A DNA stretch of 64,000 bases, from contig NZ_FPKV01000002.1 in NCBI RefSeq assembly GCF_900114265.1, forward strand, positions 248,001-312,000. The letters are read 5' to 3'. The position numbers and the translations under genes are program-made. Position 1 is the stretch's first letter. Every line of letters starts with the position of its first letter. The DNA comes from Flaviramulus basaltis. Lineage in GTDB: Bacteria > Bacteroidota > Bacteroidia > Flavobacteriales > Flavobacteriaceae. Under the pieces are notes generated by a model, which saw nothing but the letters and a program-made list of their open reading frames with translations, was not told where the DNA came from and made no database searches. Positions 28,790 through 36,512 of this stretch are shown one piece after another.

Positions 28790-28817
28790 ACTGCTTACTG
28801 ATTACTGCAAACTGCTA
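28790..28817. repeat. Four-copy heptad array ACTGnnn, overlapping a gene end
   Basis: ACTG recurs at 28790, 28797, 28804 and 28811, each 7 bp apart. Read on the minus strand this becomes CAGTnnn, so it is the mirror of the array at 28320-28354. The stop codon and last residues of the 349-residue gene (28802) lie inside it. Confidence 0.85.
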
Positions 28818-29851
28818 ACCTCTATTGGAGCTTTTGCTAGCCTATTCATAATATCTGGTGTTTTGTTGTATAATAATTGAATAATACGGTGTGGTGCAAA
28901 CACATAGTTTTGATTAAATACATTATCCCATTTTTGAAAAATCTGTTTACTAAAAAACCCACCTTCTTTAAATTCACTATTCGATTTTACTTCATTTATT
29001 TTAAGAGAAATGGCATAAGATTCTAAGGCGATTTCTTTTTTTCCAATAGCTTGTAAAATGGCATGCGTAATCTCATTTTCATCTTTTGCAAACACATTGT
29101 GTATAGGACCTAAATCTATTCGCTTTATAAGTTTTGGTGATACTTTTGGTAACCGTCTATCAATGGTATAAGCCATCGTATCTAAAGACATTTCTCTATC
29201 TGAGGTGGTTTTTAAAACCTCGTAAATTTCATCCTTATAATCGTTTATATTGTTTCCATCATAATTAAAATACATGAAACATATAAAAGGACGATTATGC
29301 GAAACATCGAAAAAACTCCAGCTTATTAATAAATCTGCTTTTGAATCTTTTGGAGCATTTATAATTTTCCCTTGTACAAATCTGTTAAATATGTATTGTT
29401 TGTTAACCGAAGTATAATAAACTATTGATGCTGCTTGAAAAAGTTTGCTTTTGTTTATGGATTCTTTTTTATGCATCAAGGTTTCCAAAAACTCTTCTTT
29501 TAAAATCGCTATTGGCGTAAGTTTTCCTAAATACTCATCACGCAACTCTAAATCGTTAAACAAATACCTGAATTCTAAATAATTAGGAAAACCAGAATCT
29601 GTTAAATCTACTTTCATATTATCCTCTTCATCATACATATATTTAATACGCATGGCCTCAATAGAATATAGTAGTAAATCGCAGTATTGTTTAAATAGCA
29701 ATACTTCTTGCTCATTACAAAGTTGTTGTCTTTGTACTGCTACAATCAATTCCTTAAAAGCAAAATCTATCATTTTATGATAAAAAACATATTGCTCCTT
29801 AGAATCGAGAATTGCTGAATCTAATGGTGTCACTATATGGTTTATGGACAT
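28802..29851 (-). CDS. Conserved protein of unknown function in AAA+ operon
   Basis: A 349-residue soluble, mostly helical protein that I do not recognise; there is no signal peptide or membrane helix. The mid-region holds RRLPKVSPKLIKRIDLGPIH and the C-terminal part FFSKQIFQKWDNVF. The last six residues (EVSSLQ) are coded by the heptad repeat array, so the original C-terminus was probably replaced when the repeats arrived. The start lies 5 A bases after a second heptad array (29857-29884). It stands between the coiled-coil gene and the AAA+ gene, all in one direction. Confidence 0.75.
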   Translation of the reverse strand: MSINHIVTPLDSAILDSKEQYVFYHKMIDFAFKELIVAVQRQQLCNEQEVLLFKQYCDLLLYSIEAMRIKYMYDEEDNMKVDLTDSGFPNYLEFRYLFNDLELRDEYLGKLTPIAILKEEFLETLMHKKESINKSKLFQAASIVYYTSVNKQYIFNRFVQGKIINAPKDSKADLLISWSFFDVSHNRPFICFMYFNYDGNNINDYKDEIYEVLKTTSDREMSLDTMAYTIDRRLPKVSPKLIKRIDLGPIHNVFAKDENEITHAILQAIGKKEIALESYAISLKINEVKSNSEFKEGGFFSKQIFQKWDNVFNQNYVFAPHRIIQLLYNKTPDIMNRLAKAPIEVSSLQ

Positions 29852-29856
29852 TTTTT

Positions 29857-29884
29857 CAATTGATAATTGACAATTGTTAATTAA
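29857..29884. repeat. Four-copy heptad array YAATTGW
   Basis: Units CAATTGA, TAATTGA, CAATTGT and TAATTAA follow with a strict 7-bp period. On the minus strand the array ends 5 A bases before the ATG at 29851, giving the same TGAAAAAATG junction as at the AAA+ gene start. Confidence 0.75.
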
Positions 29885-29889
29885 TTTTG

Positions 29890-29968
29890 GCGTTACCTAA
29901 AGGTCAGGCTTTCTACTATATCTTTTTCTCGGATGCTCAAAAAAGGATGCCGCTTCAATCCTTAACGC
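29890..29968. repeat. REP-like intergenic element A (79 bp)
   Basis: Begins GCGTTACC and ends CCTTAACGC, imperfect inverted ends, with interior blocks GGATGCTC and GGATGCCGCTTCAATCC. From memory, sequences of this shape, ending in GATGCCGCTTCAATCC-CTAACGC, recur between genes in many Flavobacteriaceae genomes. Nothing in it looks coding although one frame is open by chance. Confidence 0.6.
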
Positions 29969-30010
29969 ACAATCTAGAACAAATTTTAAAGGTGGCAATA
30001 CATTATAAAA

Positions 30011-30043
30011 CGACTGCCACGTGCGTTCCTTCTCGCAATAACG
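30011..30043. repeat. REP-like intergenic element B
   Basis: CGACTGCCACGTGCGTTCC followed by TTCTCGCAATAACG, ending next to the stop codon of the coiled-coil gene. It resembles the common Bacteroidota dispersed repeat that reads like GATTGCCACGTCGTTCC-TCCTCGCAATGACG. Identification is by memory of that repeat and needs a genome-wide search. Confidence 0.5.
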
Positions 30044-31390
30044 TTAAGATAACAAATCGTCTTCGCTAGCTTCTGGTTTTGGTTTTCCTACTGGTTCTCC
30101 ATCACCTCCACTTGTTGGTGCATTAGCATCGGCTTTATAATAATCTTCAAAAATCTCTTTCATATCAATACCATAACGCTCTGCAAAATTCTTTTGAATT
30201 TCCCCATCTTTTGCACGAATTTCTTGTAAAGCTTCTGCATAACTACTATAAACACCTTGCATCACTTTTTCGTGCACAGGAATATTATCCATCATATCTT
30301 GACGTGCTTTTGCACTTGCAGTATGCATAGATGCTAATGTTTCCCCAATATGCTCATCGGTTTTAACACCTAAATGTTCTAAAATAGCCGCGAATTCTTG
30401 ATCGGTTCTTGCTTTTAAAGCAACTACATAACCATCGTAATATTTAAGACGTTCTTCTGTATCAGACTTTAATTTAGCACGATGTGTTTGTAAATTACTA
30501 CGTAATGAGGTTAGTACTTTTATAGTTAAATTATGCTTGTGTACAAAACTATCTTTACTAGCAGCCAAAGTTGTGTAAGCGTTTTTAAGACCTTCAAGCT
30601 CTTCAACTTTTTGCTCTAAAGACGTCATTTTACCAATAGCTTCAGAATATTCGGTAGATTGTTTATCTGCAATATCCTCTAGTTCTTGTCTAGCCTGTTT
30701 TAATAAAGCATAGTGTTCTTCAAGTTTATCTTCAACTTCTTTTTTCTTTTCTAAAGCTTTTGTGTGATTTTTTGAAGCCTCTACAATAGCATCTTTTAGT
30801 TTTTCCTCTACTTCTTTAATTTCTACCTCACGATTTTTTAAACGCGTAACGGCAGCTTGAGATTTATATGATAATTCACTTAAAAGCGTTTGTACATCGG
30901 CACTTTCAATACGTTCTTGAAACATCGCTTTTGCCTTATTATCTGCTCCAGCTCTTACTTTTTCGGCAGCTTTAAATTCTTCTTGCTCCTTTTTTATTTT
31001 GCTTTTACGTCCCCAAAGATTATTCCACCAAGTATCTGGCTTGTTTGTCGCATCTTCTAACTCAATTCTAGCACGCTCTAAAGCTTTTTGTGCATCATCA
31101 ATTACTTTTTGTTCGGTAGGATTTAGCGACGAGAACTTCTCGAACATAATACCAACTTCGTCTTGATAATCTGTTAAATCTTTAATAGCATCCAAAAGTG
31201 AGGTTCTATCCTTTTCTGCCATATGCACAACATCATCTAACGTTGCATTTAATATTTTTTGACGTACTTCTGGATCATCCGCTTGAGACAATTTAGATTT
31301 CATAGTGTCAATGGCTTTTCCCCAATTAACATCTACTTTTTCTGTTTTTTCATTTGAATTGGTTTCTAATAAATCGAAATCATCAGACAT
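30044..31390 (-). CDS. Long coiled-coil protein, first gene of AAA+ run
   Basis: A 448-residue, highly charged protein. Residues about 60-300 form a long coiled coil (Glu/Lys/Ala-rich heptads), with a WWNNLWGRKSKIKKE patch near residue 123. A second helical part (300-405) follows and then a low-complexity acidic tail (GGDGEPVGKPKPEASEDDLLS). No membrane helix or signal. Automatic annotation of such proteins as microtubule-binding reflects coiled-coil likeness only. As the first gene it may act as a scaffold or client of the AAA+ ATPase. The stop TAA lies directly against REP-like element B. Confidence 0.78.
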   Translation of the reverse strand: MSDDFDLLETNSNEKTEKVDVNWGKAIDTMKSKLSQADDPEVRQKILNATLDDVVHMAEKDRTSLLDAIKDLTDYQDEVGIMFEKFSSLNPTEQKVIDDAQKALERARIELEDATNKPDTWWNNLWGRKSKIKKEQEEFKAAEKVRAGADNKAKAMFQERIESADVQTLLSELSYKSQAAVTRLKNREVEIKEVEEKLKDAIVEASKNHTKALEKKKEVEDKLEEHYALLKQARQELEDIADKQSTEYSEAIGKMTSLEQKVEELEGLKNAYTTLAASKDSFVHKHNLTIKVLTSLRSNLQTHRAKLKSDTEERLKYYDGYVVALKARTDQEFAAILEHLGVKTDEHIGETLASMHTASAKARQDMMDNIPVHEKVMQGVYSSYAEALQEIRAKDGEIQKNFAERYGIDMKEIFEDYYKADANAPTSGGDGEPVGKPKPEASEDDLLS

Positions 31391-31798
31391 GGTATGGTTG
31401 TGTTTTTAAGTTAAACAATATTAGAGACAAGCAATTTCGTTAAAAAAAATCATTTCTAAAAGTAAATAAATGTTTACTTTATATTATAATTTTCAATTTT
31501 TATCACTCAATATATTGGTATATAAAATTTTCAAATTGTTACATTTTATAAATAAGGTTTTTTAATTAAATATTCATGCTTATAAAAATTGATTGTGTTT
31601 CTTTAAATAAAATTACTTCTAAATTCATCTATTTCATTCAATTATATCATTGAAAAGTATTAAAATAAAGATATTTAAGCTTGTTGAATTTGTAATACAT
31701 ATCCTATGATTTATGCTATAATAATTTCATTTATAATTGCTTAGTGACCAAAATACACTATCTTTGAACAGCTATTAAATCAAATTTTTGCATACATC
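31391..31798. other. 408-bp AT-rich divergent intergenic region
   Basis: No open frame or RNA gene is seen. It holds the promoter of the small-protein pair at its right end; the promoter of the coiled-coil/AAA+ run must lie at its left end, but no -7 box close to consensus is evident there. The middle is simple AT-rich sequence without strong repeats. Confidence 0.6.
31737..31766 (+). promoter_or_regulatory. Complete Bacteroidota promoter for small membrane protein pair
   Basis: A -33 TTG at 31737-31739 and a -7 TATCTTTG at 31759-31766, spacer 19 bp, match the Bacteroidota sigma-A type. The transcript would have a leader of about 25 bases before ATG 31799. Confidence 0.6.
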
Positions 31799-32050
31799 AT
31801 GCTTATCACTAAACTAAACTCTTTTTCTTTAGGAACTTTTCTTATTGAGCAATCAAACATAGTCATACTACTAAGTATTGTCGTTGTTTTTTTTACTGTT
31901 TTATTGCTTTTAGGAGTTAGAAAATCTTATCTACTTAAAAAGGAAAATGATCAATTAGATACATTAAATAATAATTTTGATGAAGATGATACTAAGCCAT
32001 ATAAAGATTTTACTGAAGGACATATGTATCAACAAAAAAATGATAAATAA
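31799..32050 (+). CDS. Small single-span membrane protein (83 aa), first of a pair
   Basis: Residues about 18-43 form one membrane helix (SNIVILLSIVVVFFTVLLLL), followed by a short basic stretch and an acidic tail (NNFDEDDTKPYKDFTEGHMYQQK). The unusual last segment FTEGHMY resembles the LGYGHIY end of the next protein. The stop codon shares one base with the next start (TAATG), so the two are translationally coupled. A full promoter lies upstream. Family not recognised. Confidence 0.7.
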   Translation: MLITKLNSFSLGTFLIEQSNIVILLSIVVVFFTVLLLLGVRKSYLLKKENDQLDTLNNNFDEDDTKPYKDFTEGHMYQQKNDK

Positions 32051-32256
32051 TGATTGAATCTATTTTTACAATAATTTTTGTGATAACTGTTTTTATTATA
32101 GGTGTTATTTCTAAAAAGATATTATATGCGAATGAACATGTTCTATCTATTGAAAGTGAATTAAAAACTTTTGATGATAATTTCAAAGCTATGGAAAGTA
32201 TAGATAAAATACCTGATTTTAAATTAGGTTATGGGCATATATACTCAAATGATTAG
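32050..32256 (+). CDS. Small single-span membrane protein (68 aa), second of a pair
   Basis: One membrane helix at the start (about 4-23: SIFTIIFVITVFIIGVIS), a basic loop, then an acidic helix and the tail FKLGYGHIYSND. Coupled by a one-base overlap to the upstream small gene, with which it shares topology and a GH-(M/I)-Y end. They are probably distant paralogs. A strong terminator follows. No function recognised. Confidence 0.68.
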   Translation: MIESIFTIIFVITVFIIGVISKKILYANEHVLSIESELKTFDDNFKAMESIDKIPDFKLGYGHIYSND

Positions 32257-32332
32257 TTTTGTTTAAATTATACAAGCAGAAAAAGAGAATAAATTTCTTA
32301 GAAAATCAATTAAAAAAATAGTTGTAAATAAT

Positions 32333-32371
32333 AAATAAAAAAAGCCTGCAAATTGCAGGCTTTTTTTATTT
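32333..32371. terminator. Bidirectional terminator between small pair and ettA
   Basis: An 18-bp perfect inverted repeat with core GCCTGCA/TGCAGGC, 3-nt loop and A7/T7 flanks; lies between the convergent stops at 32256 and 32387. Confidence 0.85.
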
Positions 32372-32386
32372 ATTTAATATTGGTTT

Positions 32387-34078
32387 TTATCTCACTAACT
32401 TTTTATACTTAATACGTTTCGGCATTAAATCGCCACCTAATCGCTTCTTCTTATTTTCTTCATATTCACTAAAACTTCCTTCAAAAAAGTATACTTGCGA
32501 ATCACCTTCAAAAGCTAATATATGTGTACAAATTCTATCTAAAAACCAGCGGTCGTGACTTATTACTACAGCACAACCTGCAAAGTTTTCTAAACCTTCT
32601 TCCAATGCTCTTAATGTATTAACATCAAGATCATTAGTCGGCTCATCTAAAAGCAAAACGTTACCCTCTTCTTTAAGTGTCATGGCTAAATGCAAACGGT
32701 TACGTTCACCACCAGATAGTAATTTTACTTTTTTATTTTGTTCACCACCAGAAAAATTAAATCGACTTAAATAAGCTCTAGAATTTACTTCTTTTCCGCC
32801 CATCATCACCAATTCTTGTTCATCACTAAAATTTTGCCAAATTGTTTTTTCTGAATCAATATTAGAATGTTTTTGATCGACATAAGCCAATTTGGCTGTG
32901 TCTCCAACTTTAAACTCACCTTTATTTGGTGTTTCTTCACCCATTATCATTCTGAAGATAGTTGTTTTACCTGCTCCATTGGGGCCAATAACACCAACAA
33001 TACCTGCTTGTGGTAATTTAAAATTTAAATCATCATAAAGTAATTTATCATCATAGCCTTTGGCTACTCCAATAGCCTCTATAACATTTGTTCCTAAACG
33101 TGGTCCATTAGGAATATAAATTTCCAGTTTTTCATCAAGTTGCTTTTGGTCTTGACTCATTAACTTATCATAATTGTTTAAACGCGCTTTTTGCTTAGTC
33201 TGTCTTCCTTTTGCTCCCTGTCTCACCCATTCCAACTCACGTTCTAAAGTTTTTTGACGCTTAGAAGCTGTTTTACTTTCTTGAGCCATACGCTTTGATT
33301 TTTGATCTAACCAAGATGAGTAATTTCCTTTCCAAGGAATACCTTCACCTCTATCGAGTTCTAAAATCCAACCAGCTACATTATCTAAAAAGTATCTATC
33401 GTGAGTTACTGCAATTACAGTTCCTTTATATTGCGCTAAATGGTGCTCTAACCAATGTACCGATTCTGCATCTAAGTGATTGGTTGGCTCATCTAATAAT
33501 AGAACATCTGGCTCTTGTAATAATAATCTACATAAAGCTACACGACGACGCTCTCCACCAGAAAGTACACCAATTTTTTTATCGCCATCTGGAGTACGAA
33601 GCGCATCCATGGCTATTTCTAATTTAGTGTCTAACTCCCAAGCATTTGCAGCATCTATTTGATCTTGAAGTACTGCTTGACGGTTCATTAATTTTTCCAT
33701 CTTATCAGCATCAGAATAGACTTCTTCCAAACCAAACATATCGTTTATTTTATTGTATTCATCAAGAATAGCAACTGTCTCTGCTGCTCCTTCACGCACA
33801 ATTTCCATAACCGTTTTATCTTCATCTAATTTAGGCTCTTGCTCTAAATACCCAACTGAATAATTTTGAAGAAATGTGACATCTCCTTGAAAATTTTTAT
33901 CTACACCAGCAATAATTTTTAATAATGTAGATTTACCTGAACCATTTAAACCTAAAATACCAATTTTAGCTCCATAAAAGAAACTTAAATAAATATTCTT
34001 TAATACTGGTGTATTTGCACCTTGAAATGTCTTGGTTAAACCAGACATTGAAAAAATTACTTTTTTATCATCGCTCAT
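32387..34078 (-). CDS. ettA: Energy-dependent translational throttle protein EttA
   Basis: A 563-residue ABC-F protein with two nucleotide-binding domains and no membrane part. First domain: Walker A GLNGSGKST (near 41), signature LSGGERRRVALC, Walker B VLLLDEPTNHLD. Second domain: Walker A GPNGAGKTT, signature LSGGERNRLHLA, Walker B VLLLDEPTNDLD. The WDQK-containing linker and arm between them fit EttA, which binds the ribosomal E site and gates the first step of elongation by the ATP/ADP ratio. The start ATG directly abuts the stop of the small membrane gene upstream (TAAATG). Confidence 0.94.
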   Translation of the reverse strand: MSDDKKVIFSMSGLTKTFQGANTPVLKNIYLSFFYGAKIGILGLNGSGKSTLLKIIAGVDKNFQGDVTFLQNYSVGYLEQEPKLDEDKTVMEIVREGAAETVAILDEYNKINDMFGLEEVYSDADKMEKLMNRQAVLQDQIDAANAWELDTKLEIAMDALRTPDGDKKIGVLSGGERRRVALCRLLLQEPDVLLLDEPTNHLDAESVHWLEHHLAQYKGTVIAVTHDRYFLDNVAGWILELDRGEGIPWKGNYSSWLDQKSKRMAQESKTASKRQKTLERELEWVRQGAKGRQTKQKARLNNYDKLMSQDQKQLDEKLEIYIPNGPRLGTNVIEAIGVAKGYDDKLLYDDLNFKLPQAGIVGVIGPNGAGKTTIFRMIMGEETPNKGEFKVGDTAKLAYVDQKHSNIDSEKTIWQNFSDEQELVMMGGKEVNSRAYLSRFNFSGGEQNKKVKLLSGGERNRLHLAMTLKEEGNVLLLDEPTNDLDVNTLRALEEGLENFAGCAVVISHDRWFLDRICTHILAFEGDSQVYFFEGSFSEYEENKKKRLGGDLMPKRIKYKKLVR

Positions 34079-34261
34079 TTATACTCGTCCTTTTAAAGCG
34101 TTAAACACCCAAGCTATTGCAAAAAAACCAATACCTACAGCTGCAAATCCCCATCCAGCAACATCATCATATCTAAATGCTCCCATAGCTATTAAACTAA
34201 TTCCAACTATTATCATAATGGTGGTTGCCCAGGCTAACACCGTATTTTTATTCATTGCCAT
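34079..34261 (-). CDS. Small two-helix membrane protein (60 aa), CAL67264-like
   Basis: Two membrane helices (about 9-28 and 36-56), with the sequence NKNTVLAWATTIMIIVGISL and a C-terminal NALKGRV. From memory it resembles the flavobacterial family named after CAL67264 of Gramella. M3 (34255) is an alternative start. Its stop codon is directly followed by the ettA ATG, so it heads a two-gene operon. Confidence 0.72.
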   Translation of the reverse strand: MAMNKNTVLAWATTIMIIVGISLIAMGAFRYDDVAGWGFAAVGIGFFAIAWVFNALKGRV

Positions 34262-34326
34262 ACTGTATATATTAATTACTTCTTTATTAGTAGAAAGACA
34301 AATATCGGATTTTTCAATAAAAAAAA

Positions 34327-34342
34327 CATCCGATATTGGATG
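34327..34342 (-). terminator. Terminator of OmpA family gene
   Basis: On the minus strand CATCC-AATATC-GGATG precedes a T8 run. An overlapping longer repeat (AATATCGGAT at 34301 and its complement at 34328) could form an alternative, slightly longer hairpin. Confidence 0.6.
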
Positions 34343-34421
34343 CTTTTTTTATTCTATGTTTTTAATTTATCAAAAATGACACTTTTATTGTAATGATACA
34401 AGTTATTTAAAATAAGCAATA

Positions 34422-35603
34422 TTAATTTTTAAAATCAATTATTTTAATTTCAGACCTTCTGTTTTCTTTATGTTTGCTTTCAGAACATTTAGTATTATCA
34501 TCACATTCATTTAAGAGTTTTTCTTCTCCAAAAGCCTTTCCTATAAGTTTATCATTTGAAACTTTATTTTCTGACAGATATTGAATTGTAGATTTAAGTC
34601 TTTGTTCGGAAAGTATTTGATTATATAATTTAGAACCTCTTGAATCTGTATGAGAACTAATTTCTACAATTAATTCAGGGTTATTATTTAAAATAGATAC
34701 TAATTTTAAAAGTATTTTTTTAGATTCTGTATTTAAATTTGACGAATTAAAATTAAAATTAACTTTATCTAAAGCATTTATTGCAGTTTGTATCTCATCA
34801 AACTTTTTGTTTTTTTCTTCTAGTTTTTGTTTTTCAATCTGTGCTAATCTAGCTACTTCTTTTTCTTGAGCCAATTGGTTTTCTAATTGTATAGCTTTTT
34901 CTTTAACTTCGGCAACCATAGCAATAGAATCATTAAATCTAATGTTTTCCTTTTCTAATTCATTAATTAAAGCTAATTTTTCTTCTCCTTGTTTTGTTAA
35001 TTCCTTTTTTATATCAAATCTATAAACAACCCCTACCACGTGTTGAATATAATTTGTTGCAGTTGCATCGAAAGACCATTTACCTGATGAATTTATATCT
35101 AGTCCAAGATTATCTGAAAACCAAGTTCTGAAACCTAAAACACCATTAAAAGTTCCCCTAGATACATTATTTGCATCTGTATACCCCAATCCTAAACCTA
35201 TGTAAGGGTCGAACCAACCTGTTTCTCCAATTACTTTATTTAAATCATAGCTCAATCTGGTGTCAAAAGAAAGAAACTCCTCATTTTCAGTAATATTCAT
35301 TCGATCTACTCTTTTACCTTTACTATACTTAGTATATGCAGCTATAGCTTCAACTCCCAATCCGTTCTTAAAATATTTCCCTATACTAATACGCGATGGG
35401 TAAGGTAAAGCATTCCAAGATTTTTTAATATCAAATAATTTATCAAAAACATCACCAGAGTCATCTATAATGTTGTAACCAATTCCAAAAATCCAAGAAC
35501 TTACAATTGTAGAATCCTTTTCTGTTAATGGTGGTATTTGAGCATTAATTGAGGAAAAATAAGCAAATACAAATACCAATAGTAGTATTTTTTTAAGTAG
35601 CAT
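34422..35603 (-). CDS. OmpA family outer membrane protein
   Basis: A 393-residue protein with a Sec signal ending near SINAQ (residue 22), an eight-stranded barrel-like N-terminal half (about 30-200), a charged coiled-coil linker (about 205-265: ELEKENIRFNDSIAMVAEV region) and a C-terminal OmpA peptidoglycan-binding domain (about 270-393: NFNFNSSNLNTESKKILLKL, ISSHTDSRGSKLYN, LSEQRLKSTIQYL). The protein would link the outer membrane to the cell wall. Upstream 177 bp contain an unusual perfect Shine-Dalgarno hairpin on the other strand. Monocistronic. Confidence 0.88.
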   Translation of the reverse strand: MLLKKILLLVFVFAYFSSINAQIPPLTEKDSTIVSSWIFGIGYNIIDDSGDVFDKLFDIKKSWNALPYPSRISIGKYFKNGLGVEAIAAYTKYSKGKRVDRMNITENEEFLSFDTRLSYDLNKVIGETGWFDPYIGLGLGYTDANNVSRGTFNGVLGFRTWFSDNLGLDINSSGKWSFDATATNYIQHVVGVVYRFDIKKELTKQGEEKLALINELEKENIRFNDSIAMVAEVKEKAIQLENQLAQEKEVARLAQIEKQKLEEKNKKFDEIQTAINALDKVNFNFNSSNLNTESKKILLKLVSILNNNPELIVEISSHTDSRGSKLYNQILSEQRLKSTIQYLSENKVSNDKLIGKAFGEEKLLNECDDNTKCSESKHKENRRSEIKIIDFKN

Positions 35604-35688
35604 TTTAATTAAGATTTGGGTTTCTCACTCAAATTTTACTCAAAAAAACCTATATATAAAATAAAAACTTCAAAGAGTACATTTTGCC

Positions 35689-35707
35689 GACAAGGAGGTG
35701 AATTGTC
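35689..35707 (+). other. Hairpin loop exposing a perfect Shine-Dalgarno sequence
   Basis: GACAA and TTGTC enclose a loop containing AAGGAGGTGA (35692-35701), an exact complement to the 3' end of 16S rRNA, very unusual in Bacteroidota. No convincing start codon and coding frame follow. Speculative. Confidence 0.3.
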
Positions 35708-35731
35708 TTATTTTTTGGTTTTATAAATAAA

Positions 35732-35757
35732 AAAAGCATCCATTTACGGATGCTTTT
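35732..35757 (-). terminator. Terminator of reductase-MarR-pirin operon
   Basis: AAAAGCATCC and GGATGCTTTT enclose a 6-nt loop; on the minus strand a T7 run follows, 24 bases beyond the pirin stop codon at 35781. Confidence 0.82.
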
Positions 35758-35780
35758 AAGCTATTAATCAAATTTAGGTT

Positions 35781-36500
35781 TTAATTTAATGGGACTTCAA
35801 CAAATAAAAACCCAGCATCTTCATTTGTAGTGATACTAAAACTATTAGTTTCATAAACTCCAACAGCATCTCTTGTTTTTAAAGTATTACCATTTATTGT
35901 ATTATTTCCATAAATAGTCATAACATATACGCCATGGTTTTCGCTCATTAATTTATATTCAAAAGGTTCACCTTTATCTAAATCAATTCTTGAAATCTTA
36001 GCATCTTGATGAATTTTCAAACTTCCTTCATGACTTTCATCAATAGAAGTAACTAATGTTTGAAGTTTATTTTTCCTTTCAGAAGCATCAAAAGTTTTTT
36101 GTCCATATCGTGGTTCAACATTTCTCTTATTTGGAACAATCCAAATTTGAAACAAGCTTAAATGCTCATCAGATGAACCATTAATCTCTGAATGTTGTAC
36201 ACCTGTTCCGGCACTCATAATCTGTACTTCACCAGGAACAACAGGAATCCACTCATCTCCCATATTATCACGATGTTTTAAAACACCTTTTAATGGAATA
36301 GTTATAATTTCCATATTATCATGTGGATGTGTACCAAAACCCATTTTAGGTGCAATTACATCATCATTAAATACACGTAGAGCTCCAAATTGAATTTTAT
36401 CTTTATCATAAAAGTTTGCAAAACTAAATGAATGGTTTGCTTGCAACCAACCATGATTTGCATATCCTCTGTCTTCTGCTTTATGAATTACTATTTTCAT
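35781..36500 (-). CDS. Pirin family protein
   Basis: A 239-residue bicupin. Metal ligands are in GTHPHDNMEI (H58, H60) and GVQHSEIN (H103, E105), as in the YhhW/pirin group that oxidises flavonols such as quercetin or acts as a redox sensor. The start MKIVIHKAEDRGYANHGWLQ is typical. It is last in a FMN reductase-MarR-pirin operon with 10-12 bp gaps, consistent with electrophile or quinone stress response. The upstream promoter has nested palindromes that suggest MarR control. Confidence 0.9.
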   Translation of the reverse strand: MKIVIHKAEDRGYANHGWLQANHSFSFANFYDKDKIQFGALRVFNDDVIAPKMGFGTHPHDNMEIITIPLKGVLKHRDNMGDEWIPVVPGEVQIMSAGTGVQHSEINGSSDEHLSLFQIWIVPNKRNVEPRYGQKTFDASERKNKLQTLVTSIDESHEGSLKIHQDAKISRIDLDKGEPFEYKLMSENHGVYVMTIYGNNTINGNTLKTRDAVGVYETNSFSITTNEDAGFLFVEVPLN

Positions 36501-36512
36501 TTTTATTTTATT

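Noticed and set aside
29887-30069. 60-residue open frame on the plus strand
   Set aside because: It lies completely in REP-like elements A and B and the end of the coiled-coil gene, has no promoter, and its protein has no plausible domain.
33480-33662. Open frames on the plus strand inside ettA (33295-33662)
   Set aside because: They are shadows of ettA: Walker and signature motifs on the minus strand explain the sequence, and the plus frames contain no start context or domain.
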